In this document: positions 43,990-54,122 of the stretch, piece by piece
Position numbering within the stretch: the stretch's first letter is position 1
Layout: every line of letters begins with the position of its first letter
Source of the DNA: VXYL01 sp965200375
Lineage (GTDB): Bacteria; Pseudomonadota; Gammaproteobacteria; Pseudomonadales; Azotimanducaceae
Length of the DNA stretch: 64,000 nt
NCBI GenBank assembly: GCA_965200375.1
Contig: OZ241353.1
Span: 2,170,001 to 2,234,000, forward strand
Direction: 5' to 3'
The notes under the pieces: generated by a model
What the model was told of the DNA's origin: nothing
What the model saw: the letters and a program-made list of their open reading frames with translations, nothing else
Database searches by the model: none
Position numbers and translations under genes: made by a program

Positions 43990-44856
43990 CTAGCCCGGCC
44001 CGCTCTGCACCGGGGTGTCCGGCCGATTGCCCCACTCGCTCCAGGAGCCGTGGTAGGCGCGGATGCGGTCGAAGCCGAGCAGCCGCCCGGCCATGTAGGC
44101 GAGGCCGGAGCGATGGTGCGTCTGGCAGTGCGCCACCACCTCCCGCGTCCGGTCGATGCCGTGGACGGCCAGCAGTGCGCCCAGGTCCGCGACCAGACGC
44201 GAGTGCCGGCCCTCGTCGATCAACGCCAGCCAGTCCAGATTGACGGCCCCGGGAATGTGGCCGTTGCGCGCCGCCGCCCGGCGTTCGCCGCGATACTCCT
44301 CGGCGGATCGGCAGTCCCAGATCACCAGCACCGGATCGTCCAGCCGGCGCAGCAGTTCCTCCGTCTCGACGATCGGTTCGTGGTGGATGCGGATGCGAAC
44401 GCTGCTTGGTTCCGGCGCCGTGGCCTCGGTGGCGAGCGGCAGTCCGGCCGCCTGCCACGCCAAGAGGCCGCCGTTCAGATAGCGCCAGGCGCCCCGCGCA
44501 ACGCGGCCGTGGCCGATCACGTCCAGCGTCCACGCGAACCGCCCGGCCCAGCCGCCGCCCTCGTCGTCCAGCACCACCACGTCCTGGTCCGGGTGGTAGC
44601 CGATGCGCCGAAACAGCGCCGTCAGCCGCTCGCCGGGGGGCAGGCGGCCCACTGCCGGCGGTATGCCGGCAACGAGTTCCCGGGGCTCCACCAGCACCGC
44701 GTTCGGCACATGGCCGCGGGCGTAGGTTTCCCGTTCCGTCACCTGCACGATCAACGGCGGCGGCGCCATGCGCGCCAGTTCCTCCGGCGCCAGGAGGGCC
44801 GGCAGGGTCGCTGCCGAGGCGCGTTCGGATTCCACCGCTGCTGCCGTCCCCGCCAT
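43990..44856 (-). CDS. Tandem-domain rhodanese (sulfurtransferase)
   Basis: Two rhodanese domains in 288 residues. The first (LIVQVTERETYARGHVPNAV) is inactive in appearance. The second carries the active-site loop VVAHCQTHHRSGLAYM with Cys244, and ends HGSWSEWGNRPDTPV. The loop C-Q-T-H-H-R-S is related to the thiosulfate and 3-mercaptopyruvate sulfurtransferase types but matches neither consensus exactly. The ATG at 44856 starts just after the divergent orn upstream region. Confidence 0.9.
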   Translation of the reverse strand: MAGTAAAVESERASAATLPALLAPEELARMAPPPLIVQVTERETYARGHVPNAVLVEPRELVAGIPPAVGRLPPGERLTALFRRIGYHPDQDVVVLDDEGGGWAGRFAWTLDVIGHGRVARGAWRYLNGGLLAWQAAGLPLATEATAPEPSSVRIRIHHEPIVETEELLRRLDDPVLVIWDCRSAEEYRGERRAAARNGHIPGAVNLDWLALIDEGRHSRLVADLGALLAVHGIDRTREVVAHCQTHHRSGLAYMAGRLLGFDRIRAYHGSWSEWGNRPDTPVQSGPG

Positions 44857-45012
44857 GCGGGGATCATAGCGCAGCCACCTTGGGCCGCCGTTCGCGCGGG
44901 CGCCGAAGCGCCGCGTGGCGCGTGGTATGTTGCCGACGATGCTCGCTGCCGCCCGTTGCTCGTCCCGCTCCCGACGCCGGGCCACGTCCGCTGGCCGAAC
45001 GGCGCCGTCGGG
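44857..45012. other. Divergent intergenic region rhodanese / orn
   Basis: 156 bases between the minus-strand psd/glnS operon and orn. It probably holds both promoters, but I could not identify clear hexamers at this GC content. Confidence 0.35.
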
Positions 45013-45582
45013 ATGAGCGCATGCAAGGCCCCGGAACCGAACCCTGCCGCGCCGCTGGTGTGGATGGATCTGGAGATGACGGGCCTTGACGCGGCCACGG
45101 ACACCATCCTCGAGATCGCGACGCTGGTGACGGACGCCGACCTGAACGTGCTTGCCGAAGGCCCGGCGCTGGCCATCCACCACGGCGACGACGTCCTCGC
45201 CGGCATGGACGACTGGAACCGCGAGCACCACGCGGCCTCCGGACTGGCCGATCGGGTGCGCCGCTCGGCCACGAGCCTCACCGAGGCGGAGGCGGTCACC
45301 CTCGCGTTCGTGCGCCGCCACTGCGCCCCCGGGACCTCGCCCCTGTGCGGCAACTCGGTGTGGCAGGACCGGCGCTTTCTCGCCCGCCTGATGCCGACCC
45401 TGGAAGCCCACCTGCACTACCGCTTGATCGACGTCTCCACCGTCAAGGAACTGGCCCGGCGCTGGGGGCCACAGTTGCTGGCGAACTTCGAGAAGCGCAA
45501 CACCCACCGGGCGCTGGACGACGTCCGCGAGTCCATCGCCGAGCTTCGCCACTACCGCCAGTCGTTCTTCAAGGTCCGGTAG
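45013..45582 (+). CDS. orn: Oligoribonuclease
   Basis: A DEDDh 3'-5' exonuclease that degrades short oligoribonucleotides, including pGpG. Exo I is LVWMDLEMTGLDAATDTILE, exo II is GNSVWQDRRFLARLMP, and exo III is THRALDDVRESIAELRHY with the His and Asp of DEDDh. VSTVKELARRW is also typical. 189 residues; the ATG at 45013 lies next to CGGGATGAG. A 10-residue N-terminal extension precedes the core. Directly downstream begins the seven-unit repeat array. Confidence 0.95.
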   Translation: MSACKAPEPNPAAPLVWMDLEMTGLDAATDTILEIATLVTDADLNVLAEGPALAIHHGDDVLAGMDDWNREHHAASGLADRVRRSATSLTEAEAVTLAFVRRHCAPGTSPLCGNSVWQDRRFLARLMPTLEAHLHYRLIDVSTVKELARRWGPQLLANFEKRNTHRALDDVRESIAELRHYRQSFFKVR

Positions 45583-45608
45583 GACACCGTCCGCCAAGGT
45601 GCCGTCCG

Positions 45609-46734
45609 CTAGTGGTCCGTTTGCGAATTGACGTGGCAAATGGCAAACCGCCCCGGCGTCGCTTCGGCATGTCCAGGACGAGGACGTACCGCCCCGCAGC
45701 ACGACGTGCGCTTGTTTCCTGCGACGGGGCTGGCGCCGTCGAGACGCATATTGATTCGGAAGCGGTACGCTAGTGGTCCGTTTGCGAATTGACGTGGCAA
45801 ATGGCAAACCGCCCCGGCGTCGCTTCGGCATGTCCAGGACGAGGACGTACCGCCCCGCAGCACGACGTGCGCTTGTTTCCTGCGACGGGCTGGCGCCGTC
45901 GAGACGCATATTGATTCGGAAGCGGTACGCTAGTGGTCCGTTTGCGAATTGACGTGGCAAATGGCAAACCGCCCCGGCGTCGCTTCGGCATGTCCAGGAC
46001 GAGGACGTACCGCCCCGCAGCACGACGTGCGCTTGTTTCCTGCGACGGGCTGGCGCCGTCGAGACGCATATTGATTCGGAAGCGGTACGCTAGTGGTCCG
46101 TTTGCGAATTGACGTGGCAAATGGCAAACCGCCCCGGCGTCGCTTCGGCATGTCCAGGACGAGGACGTACCGCCCCGCAGCACGACGTGCGCTTGTTTCC
46201 TGCGACGGGCTGGCGCCGTCGAGACGCATATTGATTCGGAAGCGGTACGCTAGTGGTCCGTTTGCGAATTGACGTGGCAAATGGCAAACCGCCCCGGCGT
46301 CGCTTCGGCATGTCCAGGACGAGGACGTACCGCCCCGCAGCACGACGTGCGCTTGTTTCCTGCGACGGGCTGGCGCCGTCGAGACGCATATTGATTCGGA
46401 AGCGGTACGCTAGTGGTCCGTTTGCGAATTGACGTGGCAAATGGCAAACCGCCCCGGCGTCGCTTCGGCATGTCCAGGACGAGGACGTACCGCCCCGCAG
46501 CACGACGTGCGCTTGTTTCCTGCGACGGGCTGGCGCCGTCGAGACGCATATTGATTCGGAAGCGGTACGCTAGTGGTCCGTTTGCGAATTGACGTGGCAA
46601 ATGGCAAACCGCCCCGGCGTTGCTTCGGCATGTCCAGGACGAGGACGTACCGCCCCGCAGCACGACGTGCGCTTGTTTCCTGCGACGGGGCTGGTGCCGT
46701 CGAGACGCATATTGATTCGGAAGCGGTACGCTAG
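45609..46734 (-). mobile_element. Tandem array of seven 160-bp CTAG-bordered elements (family B)
   Basis: CTAG borders occur at 45609, 45770, 45930, 46090, 46250, 46410, 46570 and 46731, giving seven head-to-tail units of 160 bases (161 for the first and last, which have one extra G). Each unit begins CTAGTGGTCCGTTTGCGAAT and ends ATTCGGAAGCGGTACGCTAG; these ends are inverted repeats of each other. The internal units look identical; the last has a few changes. Long minus-strand frames across it are repeat artefacts. Element B is related to family A in length, ends and internal blocks. The right border supplies the queG stop codon. Confidence 0.88.
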
Positions 46735-47921
46735 GGCTGGGCGCCGCGGCCGGAAGCCGCCGTTGGATCTCGGCCCGCGCTCTGCGTATCCAGTGCCCAG
46801 GCGATGTGCTCCCGCGCCATCGTTCCAGCCTCCTCCCACCGCGCCTTGAGCCCGGCAACGATGGCTGCCGCCGGCGGCGCGTTGCCGGCCGCGACCGCAA
46901 GGTTCCGCAGCCACTGCTGGTAGTCGATGCGCCGGATGGCCATCCCCGCGGTGCGCGCCAGGAAGGTCGCCTCGTCCCAGCCGAGCAGATCCGCGATGCT
47001 CGCCGAGTCCAGGCCGTGCCGGGGCGCGAAATCCGCCTCCGCCGAGCGCTGCGCGTAGCGGTTCCACGGGCAGACCACCTGGCAGTCGTCGCAGCCGAAC
47101 ACGCGGTTGCCGATGGCAGGGCGCAGCGCCGGCGGAATGGCGCCCTTGTGCTCGATGGTGAGATAGGAGATGCAGCGGGTGGCATCCAGCCGGCCAGGGC
47201 CCATGATGGCTCCAGTGGGGCAGACCGAGATGCAGGCGCGACAGTGGCCGCAGCCCGGCTGGGGCGGCGCTCGGGTGATGGGCAGCGGCAGGCTGGTGTA
47301 GATCTCGCCGAGGAAGAACCAGGAGCCCGCTTCGGCGTTCAGCAGCAGGGTGTTCTTGCCCTGCCAGCCGAGTCCCGCCTTCTCTCCGAAGGGCTTCTCG
47401 AGCACCGGGGCGGAGTCCGTAAACGCCCGAAACACGCCGCCGCCGGCGGCGCTCTCGATGCGTCGCGCCAGTTTTGCGAGACGGCGGCGCAGCGTCTTGT
47501 GGTAGTCGCGGCCCAGGGCGTATCTCGCCACGTAGGCGCTGCCGTCGTTGGCTGGCAGGTCGGTGGCTTGCGGCGGCGGTACGCCCAGGTAGTTCATGCG
47601 GGCGGAAATCACCCGCACCGTGCCTGGCAGCAGCTTCTCCGGGCGCAGCCGCTGCTCGGCCCGGCGGGCGAGGTAGCCCATGTCCCCGTACAGGCGCGCT
47701 TCGAGATAGCGCCGGAAAGCCGGGGCGTAGGCGGCGAGATCGGTATCCGCGACGCCCACCTGCTGGAAGCCGAGCTCCGTCGCCCAACCTTCGATGCGGG
47801 CCATGAGGGCAGGCCCGTCCACTGGCGCCAACGTCGTCGCTGGGGATCCTCCACGGTCGGCGGCTGCTGGCGTTGTTTCGCCGGTCGCATCGGCCGGTGG
47901 GGGATCGGTACGCTGCGCCAC
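46731..47921 (-). CDS. queG: Epoxyqueuosine reductase
   Basis: The cobalamin- and iron-sulfur-dependent enzyme for the last step of queuosine synthesis in tRNA. 4Fe-4S ligands are in GCGHCRACISVCPTGA and FGCDDCQVVCPWNRY. Other conserved parts are DSAPVLEKPFGEKAGLGWQG and SWFFLGEIYT. 396 residues, with an N-terminal extension of about 35 and a C-terminal HEAT-like end (AREHIAWALDTQ). The last codon, TAG, lies within the CTAG border of the repeat array. It is divergent from nnr, as part of the conserved neighbourhood. Confidence 0.95.
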   Translation of the reverse strand: MAQRTDPPPADATGETTPAAADRGGSPATTLAPVDGPALMARIEGWATELGFQQVGVADTDLAAYAPAFRRYLEARLYGDMGYLARRAEQRLRPEKLLPGTVRVISARMNYLGVPPPQATDLPANDGSAYVARYALGRDYHKTLRRRLAKLARRIESAAGGGVFRAFTDSAPVLEKPFGEKAGLGWQGKNTLLLNAEAGSWFFLGEIYTSLPLPITRAPPQPGCGHCRACISVCPTGAIMGPGRLDATRCISYLTIEHKGAIPPALRPAIGNRVFGCDDCQVVCPWNRYAQRSAEADFAPRHGLDSASIADLLGWDEATFLARTAGMAIRRIDYQQWLRNLAVAAGNAPPAAAIVAGLKARWEEAGTMAREHIAWALDTQSAGRDPTAASGRGAQP

Positions 47922-47943
47922 GGGGCGAACCTATAATCCGCGC

Positions 47944-49508
<1,565 letters not shown>

Positions 49509-49512
<4 letters not shown>

Positions 49513-49940
49513 CGTCGCCGTTCGGGCCGCGCAGCTTGCCGGACGAAGCGGCAACGCTGGCCTACGGGGCCGAGTTCGCGGCGCTGAACCTGCGCACCGA
49601 GCTGGTGTTCCTGCGCGGCGACCTCGGCGCCGGCAAGACGACGTTCGTGCGCGGCTACCTGCGGGCGCTGGGACACAGGGGCGCGGTGAAGAGCCCCACC
49701 TACACTCTGCTGGAGCAGTACGCGCTGGGCGGAATCGCCATCTACCACTTCGACTTCTACCGCATCTTCGATCCCCGGGAGCTCGGCTACATGGGCCTCG
49801 ACGAGCTCCTCGCCGAGCCAGCCGTGAAGCTGGTGGAGTGGCCGTGCAAGGCCGGCGACAAGCTGCCGACGGCGCAGATCGAGGTGCGCCTCTGCGTTGG
49901 CCAGGAGGGCCGTCGTGCCCAGGCCGTGGATCGTCGCTGA
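49509..49940 (+). CDS. tsaE: tRNA threonylcarbamoyladenosine biosynthesis ATPase TsaE
   Basis: The ATPase partner of TsaB-TsaD in t6A formation. Walker A is FLRGDLGAGKTTFVRGYLRA, and other conserved parts are GAVKSPTYTLLEQY, IYHFDFYRI, ELGYMGLDELL and VKLVEWP. 143 residues. The GTG at 49509 overlaps the nnr stop (GTGA). Its end overlaps the amidase start. Confidence 0.95.
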
Positions 49941-51294
49941 AGGCCGTCGGCGGGTACCGACGCTGGCCGTCGGCTGCGCCCTGGCCTTGGCCCTGCCGGC
50001 GCTGGCCGCCAACCAGGTCAACGGCATTCGCCTGCACGACGCGCCGGACTCCACGCGGGTGGTGCTCGACACCCGTGCCGCAACCACCTACAGGCTGTTC
50101 ACGATGCGGCGGCCGGACCGGGTGGTGATCGACCTCGAGGACACCCGCGCCAAGGGGCTGCGCCCACCGAAGTTCGTCAGCCGGGTGGTGAAGCGCGTCC
50201 GCCACGCCAGGCGCGGCAAGCGCAACCTGCGCGTGGTGCTGGACCTGCATCGTCCGGCGACGCCAAAGGACTTCGTGCTGGCGCCCACGCCGCCCTACGG
50301 CCATCGACTGGTCATCGACCTCTTTCCGCCCGACGCCGCCGACGCCAGGGACCGGCGAGCGGCCAGGCGCCGCGCACCGGCAGCCGACGGCAGCCGTCTC
50401 GCAGTGGTGGCGGTGGACGCTGGCCACGGCGGCGAAGACCCCGGCGCCATCGGCGCCGGCGGCGTCTACGAGAAGCGCGTCGTGCTCGCCATCGCCAAGG
50501 CCGTCAAGCGGTACGTGGACGCGATGCCGGGGCTGTCGGCGACGCTGGTGCGCCAGGGCGACTACTACGTGCCGCTGCGCCAGCGGATGCGGATCGCCCG
50601 GGGCGAGGCGGTGCGCGCGGACATCTTCGTCTCCATTCACGCGGACGCCTTTCGTCTCGCCAGCGTGGCCGGCGCATCCGTGTTCGCGCTCTCGGACCGC
50701 GGCGCTTCCAGCGAGGTGGCGCGCTGGCTGGCGGCGTCGGAGAACCGCTCGGACCTCATCGGCGGCGTCAGCGGCTCCTGGGTGTCCCTTGACGAAGTGG
50801 AGGAACCAGTGGCCCAGGTGCTGGTGGATCTGTCCATGGATCGCAAGATGGAAGCCAGCATAGCGCTCGGCGAGGCCGTGCTCGGGGCGCTTTCCGGGGT
50901 CGCAAAGCTGCACAAGCCCCAGGTGGGGCAGGCGGGATTCGCGGTGCTGAAGTCTCCCGACGTGCCGTCGATTCTGGTGGAGACGGGCTTTCTTTCCAAT
51001 CCCGCGGAGGCCCGTCGCCTCGCCAGCAGCCGCTACCAGCGGCGCATCGCCGGCGCCATAGCCGAAGGGGTCCGCGACTACCTGCTGCGCAACCCGCCGC
51101 CGGACACGCTGCTGGCGGCCATGAGCGAGAACGGCGTCCTGCGCTACGTCGTCGAACGCGGCGACACGCTGTCGGAAATCGCCGCCCGCAACCGCATCCC
51201 GATGCGTCGTCTGCGGGCCTTCAACGGCGTCACCGGAGACCGCATCCAGGTCGGCCAGGTGTTGCTGATTCCCGCTGCCGGGCGCAGCCGATGA
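49915..51294 (+). CDS. amiB: N-acetylmuramoyl-L-alanine amidase with AMIN and LysM domains
   Basis: A periplasmic cell-division amidase. Order: signal peptide (LAVGCALALALPALAA), AMIN domain (NGIRLHDAPDSTRVVLD to HRLVIDLFP), Amidase_3 domain with zinc ligands in VDAGHGGEDPGAIG and FVSIHADAF and the Glu in ILVETGFLSNPAE, and a C-terminal LysM (YVVERGDTLSEIAARN). The insertion near SGSWVSLDEVEEPVAQVL is the regulatory helix region bound by EnvC-type activators. The GTG at 49915 has AGGAGGG upstream, which favours it over the TTG at 49897. 459 residues. Position before mutL matches amiB. Confidence 0.93.
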   Translation: MPRPWIVAEGRRRVPTLAVGCALALALPALAANQVNGIRLHDAPDSTRVVLDTRAATTYRLFTMRRPDRVVIDLEDTRAKGLRPPKFVSRVVKRVRHARRGKRNLRVVLDLHRPATPKDFVLAPTPPYGHRLVIDLFPPDAADARDRRAARRRAPAADGSRLAVVAVDAGHGGEDPGAIGAGGVYEKRVVLAIAKAVKRYVDAMPGLSATLVRQGDYYVPLRQRMRIARGEAVRADIFVSIHADAFRLASVAGASVFALSDRGASSEVARWLAASENRSDLIGGVSGSWVSLDEVEEPVAQVLVDLSMDRKMEASIALGEAVLGALSGVAKLHKPQVGQAGFAVLKSPDVPSILVETGFLSNPAEARRLASSRYQRRIAGAIAEGVRDYLLRNPPPDTLLAAMSENGVLRYVVERGDTLSEIAARNRIPMRRLRAFNGVTGDRIQVGQVLLIPAAGRSR

Positions 51295-53087
51295 GCGCAA
51301 GGGTCCGGCGCCTGCCGGACTTCGTGGCCAACCAGATCGCCGCTGGCGAGGTGGTGGAGCGGCCAGCGTCCATCGTCAAGGAGCTGGTCGAGAACAGCCT
51401 CGATGCCGCGGCCCGCAAGGTGCGCGTCGACGTCGAACAGGCTGGCGTGCGGCGCATCAAGGTGGCGGACGACGGCGCTGGCATCCACCCGGACGACCTG
51501 CGCCTGGCGGTGGCCCGGCACGCCACCAGCAAGATCGCAAGCGCCGAGGATCTGGGCCGGGTCGACAGCTACGGCTTTCGCGGCGAGGCGCTGGCCAGCG
51601 CCGCCTCGGTCGCCAGGCTGACCATCACGGCCCGCCACGCCGAAGCGCCGGCGGGCTGGCGGCTGGAGGTCGCCGGCGGCGAGGAGGTGGGCTGCCGGCC
51701 GGCGGCGCATCCGGTGGGCGCCACCGTGGAAGTGGCGGACCTGTTCTACAACACGCCGGCGCGGCGCAAGTTCCTGAAGACCGAGCGCACCGAACTCATG
51801 CACATCCAGGAAGCGGTGCGGCGCATTGCGCTGGCGCACCCGGCCGTCGGCTTCGAGCTCGCCGCCGGATCCCGCTCTCTCGACGGCCTGGCGCCCGGCG
51901 ACACCTTCGAGACGCGCCTGGCGACGTTGCTCGGCGCGGACTTCGCGGCCGAATCCCTTGCGGTGGACGAGACCGGCGGCGCCATGCGGCTGTGGGGCGC
52001 GGTGGGCCTGCCCACCCACTCCGACGGCCGCGCCTTGCGCCAGCATTTCTTCGTCAACGGCCGTCCGGTGCGGGACCGGGTGGCCGCCCACGCCGTGCGC
52101 CAGGCCTACCGGGACGTGATGTTCCACGGCCGGCATCCGGTGTTCGCGCTGTTCCTCGAACTGCCGCCGGCGCTGGTGGACGTCAACGTCCATCCGGCCA
52201 AGGACGAGGTGCGGTTCCGCCGCTCCCGGGACGTCCACGACTTCGTGTTCGGCAAGCTGGCCCGGGCCCTGCGCGACGTGCGGCCCCAAGGCCGCGCCTT
52301 CGCCGCCGCAGCGCCAGGCCAGGAGGCCGTCTCCGCCCTGGAGACGTCGCGCCCGCTGGCGCTGGCGCCCAAGGCCGCCGGCTTCGACCACCGCTCGCGC
52401 CTCGGCGACGCCAGCGCCCCGCCCCCCGTCAACCTGGCCCGCCTGTTCGGCGAGAGCTCGCCGGCGCCGGCGGAGGAAGTACGGGAGGACACGCCGCCAG
52501 CGATGCCGCCCCTCGGCTTCGCCATCGCCCAGCTGCACGGCATCTACGTGCTGGCGCAGAACGCCGAGGGGCTGGTGATCGTGGACATGCACGCCGCCCA
52601 CGAGCGCATCACCTACGAGCGGCTGAAGGCACAGCTGCTGGCCGGCGAAGTGCCCCGCCAGCGCCTGCTGGTGCCGGTGGCGCTGGACGTCGGTGCCGCC
52701 GCGGCCGACCTTCTGGAAAGCGCCGGCGAGGCGCTGCGCGGCATGGGCCTGGTGCTGGAACGCACCGGCATGGCGGCAGCGACCGTGCGCGAAGTGCCGG
52801 CGCTGCTGGCCGGCGCGGACATCGCCCAGCTGGCCCGGGACCTGCTGGCGGATCTGGCCGAGTTCGGCGGCAGCGACCTCACCCGAGAACGGCAGGAGCG
52901 TCTGCTGGCCGGGGTCGCCTGCCACGCCTCGGTGCGCGCCAACCGCCAGCTGACGGTGCCGGAGATGGACGCCTTGCTGCGGGACATGGAAGCAACGCCC
53001 AACGCCGGGCAGTGCAACCACGGCCGTCCGACCTTCGTGGTGCAGCCGATCGCGGCGCTGGATCGGCTGTTCCTGCGTGGCCAGTAG
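51291..53087 (+). CDS. mutL: DNA mismatch repair protein MutL, endonuclease type
   Basis: A GHKL ATPase mismatch-repair protein of 598 residues. ATP site motifs are NQIAAGEVVERPASIVKELV, DDGAGIHPDDL and YGFRGEALASAASV; NTPARRKFLKTE and DVNVHPAKDEVRF follow. The C-terminal domain contains DMHAAHERITYE, which fits the endonuclease motif DxHAxxExxxxE, and the other metal-site motifs ACHASVRAN and CNHGRPTF. So this MutL probably nicks DNA itself, unlike the E. coli protein, consistent with MutH-independent repair. It starts with ATGA overlap of the amidase stop. Confidence 0.95.
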   Translation: MSARVRRLPDFVANQIAAGEVVERPASIVKELVENSLDAAARKVRVDVEQAGVRRIKVADDGAGIHPDDLRLAVARHATSKIASAEDLGRVDSYGFRGEALASAASVARLTITARHAEAPAGWRLEVAGGEEVGCRPAAHPVGATVEVADLFYNTPARRKFLKTERTELMHIQEAVRRIALAHPAVGFELAAGSRSLDGLAPGDTFETRLATLLGADFAAESLAVDETGGAMRLWGAVGLPTHSDGRALRQHFFVNGRPVRDRVAAHAVRQAYRDVMFHGRHPVFALFLELPPALVDVNVHPAKDEVRFRRSRDVHDFVFGKLARALRDVRPQGRAFAAAAPGQEAVSALETSRPLALAPKAAGFDHRSRLGDASAPPPVNLARLFGESSPAPAEEVREDTPPAMPPLGFAIAQLHGIYVLAQNAEGLVIVDMHAAHERITYERLKAQLLAGEVPRQRLLVPVALDVGAAAADLLESAGEALRGMGLVLERTGMAAATVREVPALLAGADIAQLARDLLADLAEFGGSDLTRERQERLLAGVACHASVRANRQLTVPEMDALLRDMEATPNAGQCNHGRPTFVVQPIAALDRLFLRGQ

Positions 53088-53101
53088 GCGGCGGCACGGT
53101 C

Positions 53102-54103
53102 GTGGCCGTCGTGCTCGCGCTGATGGGCCCGACCGCAGCCGGCAAAACCGGCGCGGCGCTGCGCATTGCGGCCGAGGCCGAGGTGGACATCGTGAGCGTC
53201 GACTCCGCGATGGTCTACCGGCGGTTGGACATCGGCACCGCCAAGCCGCCGCCGGCGGTGCTGGCCCGCCATCCGCATGCGCTGGTGGATATCGCGGAAC
53301 CTACCGAACGCTACTCCGCAGCGCGGTTTCTGGCGGATGCCGACGCCGCCGCGAGGCGCTCCCTCGCCGCCGGCCGCACGCCGCTTCTGGTCGGCGGCAC
53401 CATGCTCTATTTCCGAGCATTCAAGCATGGCTTGGATGCGTTGCCCGCCGCGGACGCCGAGCTGCGGGCCGCCATTGCGGCCCGGGCCGCGCAGCGGGGC
53501 TGGCCGGCGCTGCACGGGGAGCTGGCGGCGCGGGACCCGGCCGCCGCCAAGGCCATCGATCCGCACAACGACCGGCGGATTCAGCGGGCGCTGGAGGTGC
53601 ATTGCCTGACCGGGCGGCCGATCACGGCGCACTGGGGCCGCAGCGGCCGGAACGTCCGCGAGCGGCTGGGCGCGGAGCTCGTGGAAGTCGCCATCGTGCC
53701 CGAGAGTCGGCAAGCGCTGCACCGCCGCATCGAACAACGGGTGGACGAAATGCTGGCTCTCGGCCTCGTCGACGAGGTGCGGCGGCTGCGGGCCGAACCC
53801 GGCACGGGCCTCGACCTGCCGGCGCTGCGCAGCGTCGGCTACCGGCAGGTGTGGGAACACCTGGACGGCGTCTGGAGCCATGCGGCCATGACGGAGCGCA
53901 TCAAGGCCGCAACCCGCCAGCTCGCCAAGCGCCAGCTGACCTGGCTGCGGCGCTGGCAGATGCAGCGGGCGACCGACGCCGACGCGGCGGTGGCGGCGCT
54001 GCGGCTGGCGTTGGCAAGGCGGGAACGCAACACAGGCACCGAGCGGCCCGTTGCGCCCGGCACTGCCGCAGCGATGCCCTACACTCCGGGATCGGCGCCA
54101 TGA
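53102..54103 (+). CDS. miaA: tRNA dimethylallyltransferase
   Basis: Adds the dimethylallyl group to A37 of tRNAs reading U-starting codons. P-loop LMGPTAAGKT (residues 7-16), VSVDSAMVYRRLDIGTAKP, PLLVGGTMLYFRAF, DPHNDRRIQRALEV and the C-terminal YRQVWEHLDG and KRQLTWLRRW are typical. The conserved QxY region here reads SAMVYR, with Ala-Met where most have Gln-Val. The GTG at 53102 is 14 bases after mutL. 333 residues. hfq, which normally follows in gammaproteobacteria, is absent here. Confidence 0.95.
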   Translation: MAVVLALMGPTAAGKTGAALRIAAEAEVDIVSVDSAMVYRRLDIGTAKPPPAVLARHPHALVDIAEPTERYSAARFLADADAAARRSLAAGRTPLLVGGTMLYFRAFKHGLDALPAADAELRAAIAARAAQRGWPALHGELAARDPAAAKAIDPHNDRRIQRALEVHCLTGRPITAHWGRSGRNVRERLGAELVEVAIVPESRQALHRRIEQRVDEMLALGLVDEVRRLRAEPGTGLDLPALRSVGYRQVWEHLDGVWSHAAMTERIKAATRQLAKRQLTWLRRWQMQRATDADAAVAALRLALARRERNTGTERPVAPGTAAAMPYTPGSAP

Positions 54104-54122
54104 AAAGCCGGCAGCAGCCGCG

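Noticed and set aside
45609..46734. Possible CRISPR array (regular 160-bp repeats)
   Set aside because: The whole unit repeats with no unique spacers, units are far too long, and no cas genes are present.
45609..46734. Set of overlapping 137-residue proteins on the minus strand
   Set aside because: They arise from reading through the tandem units, have no ribosome-binding sites, and the same frame is broken in family A elements.
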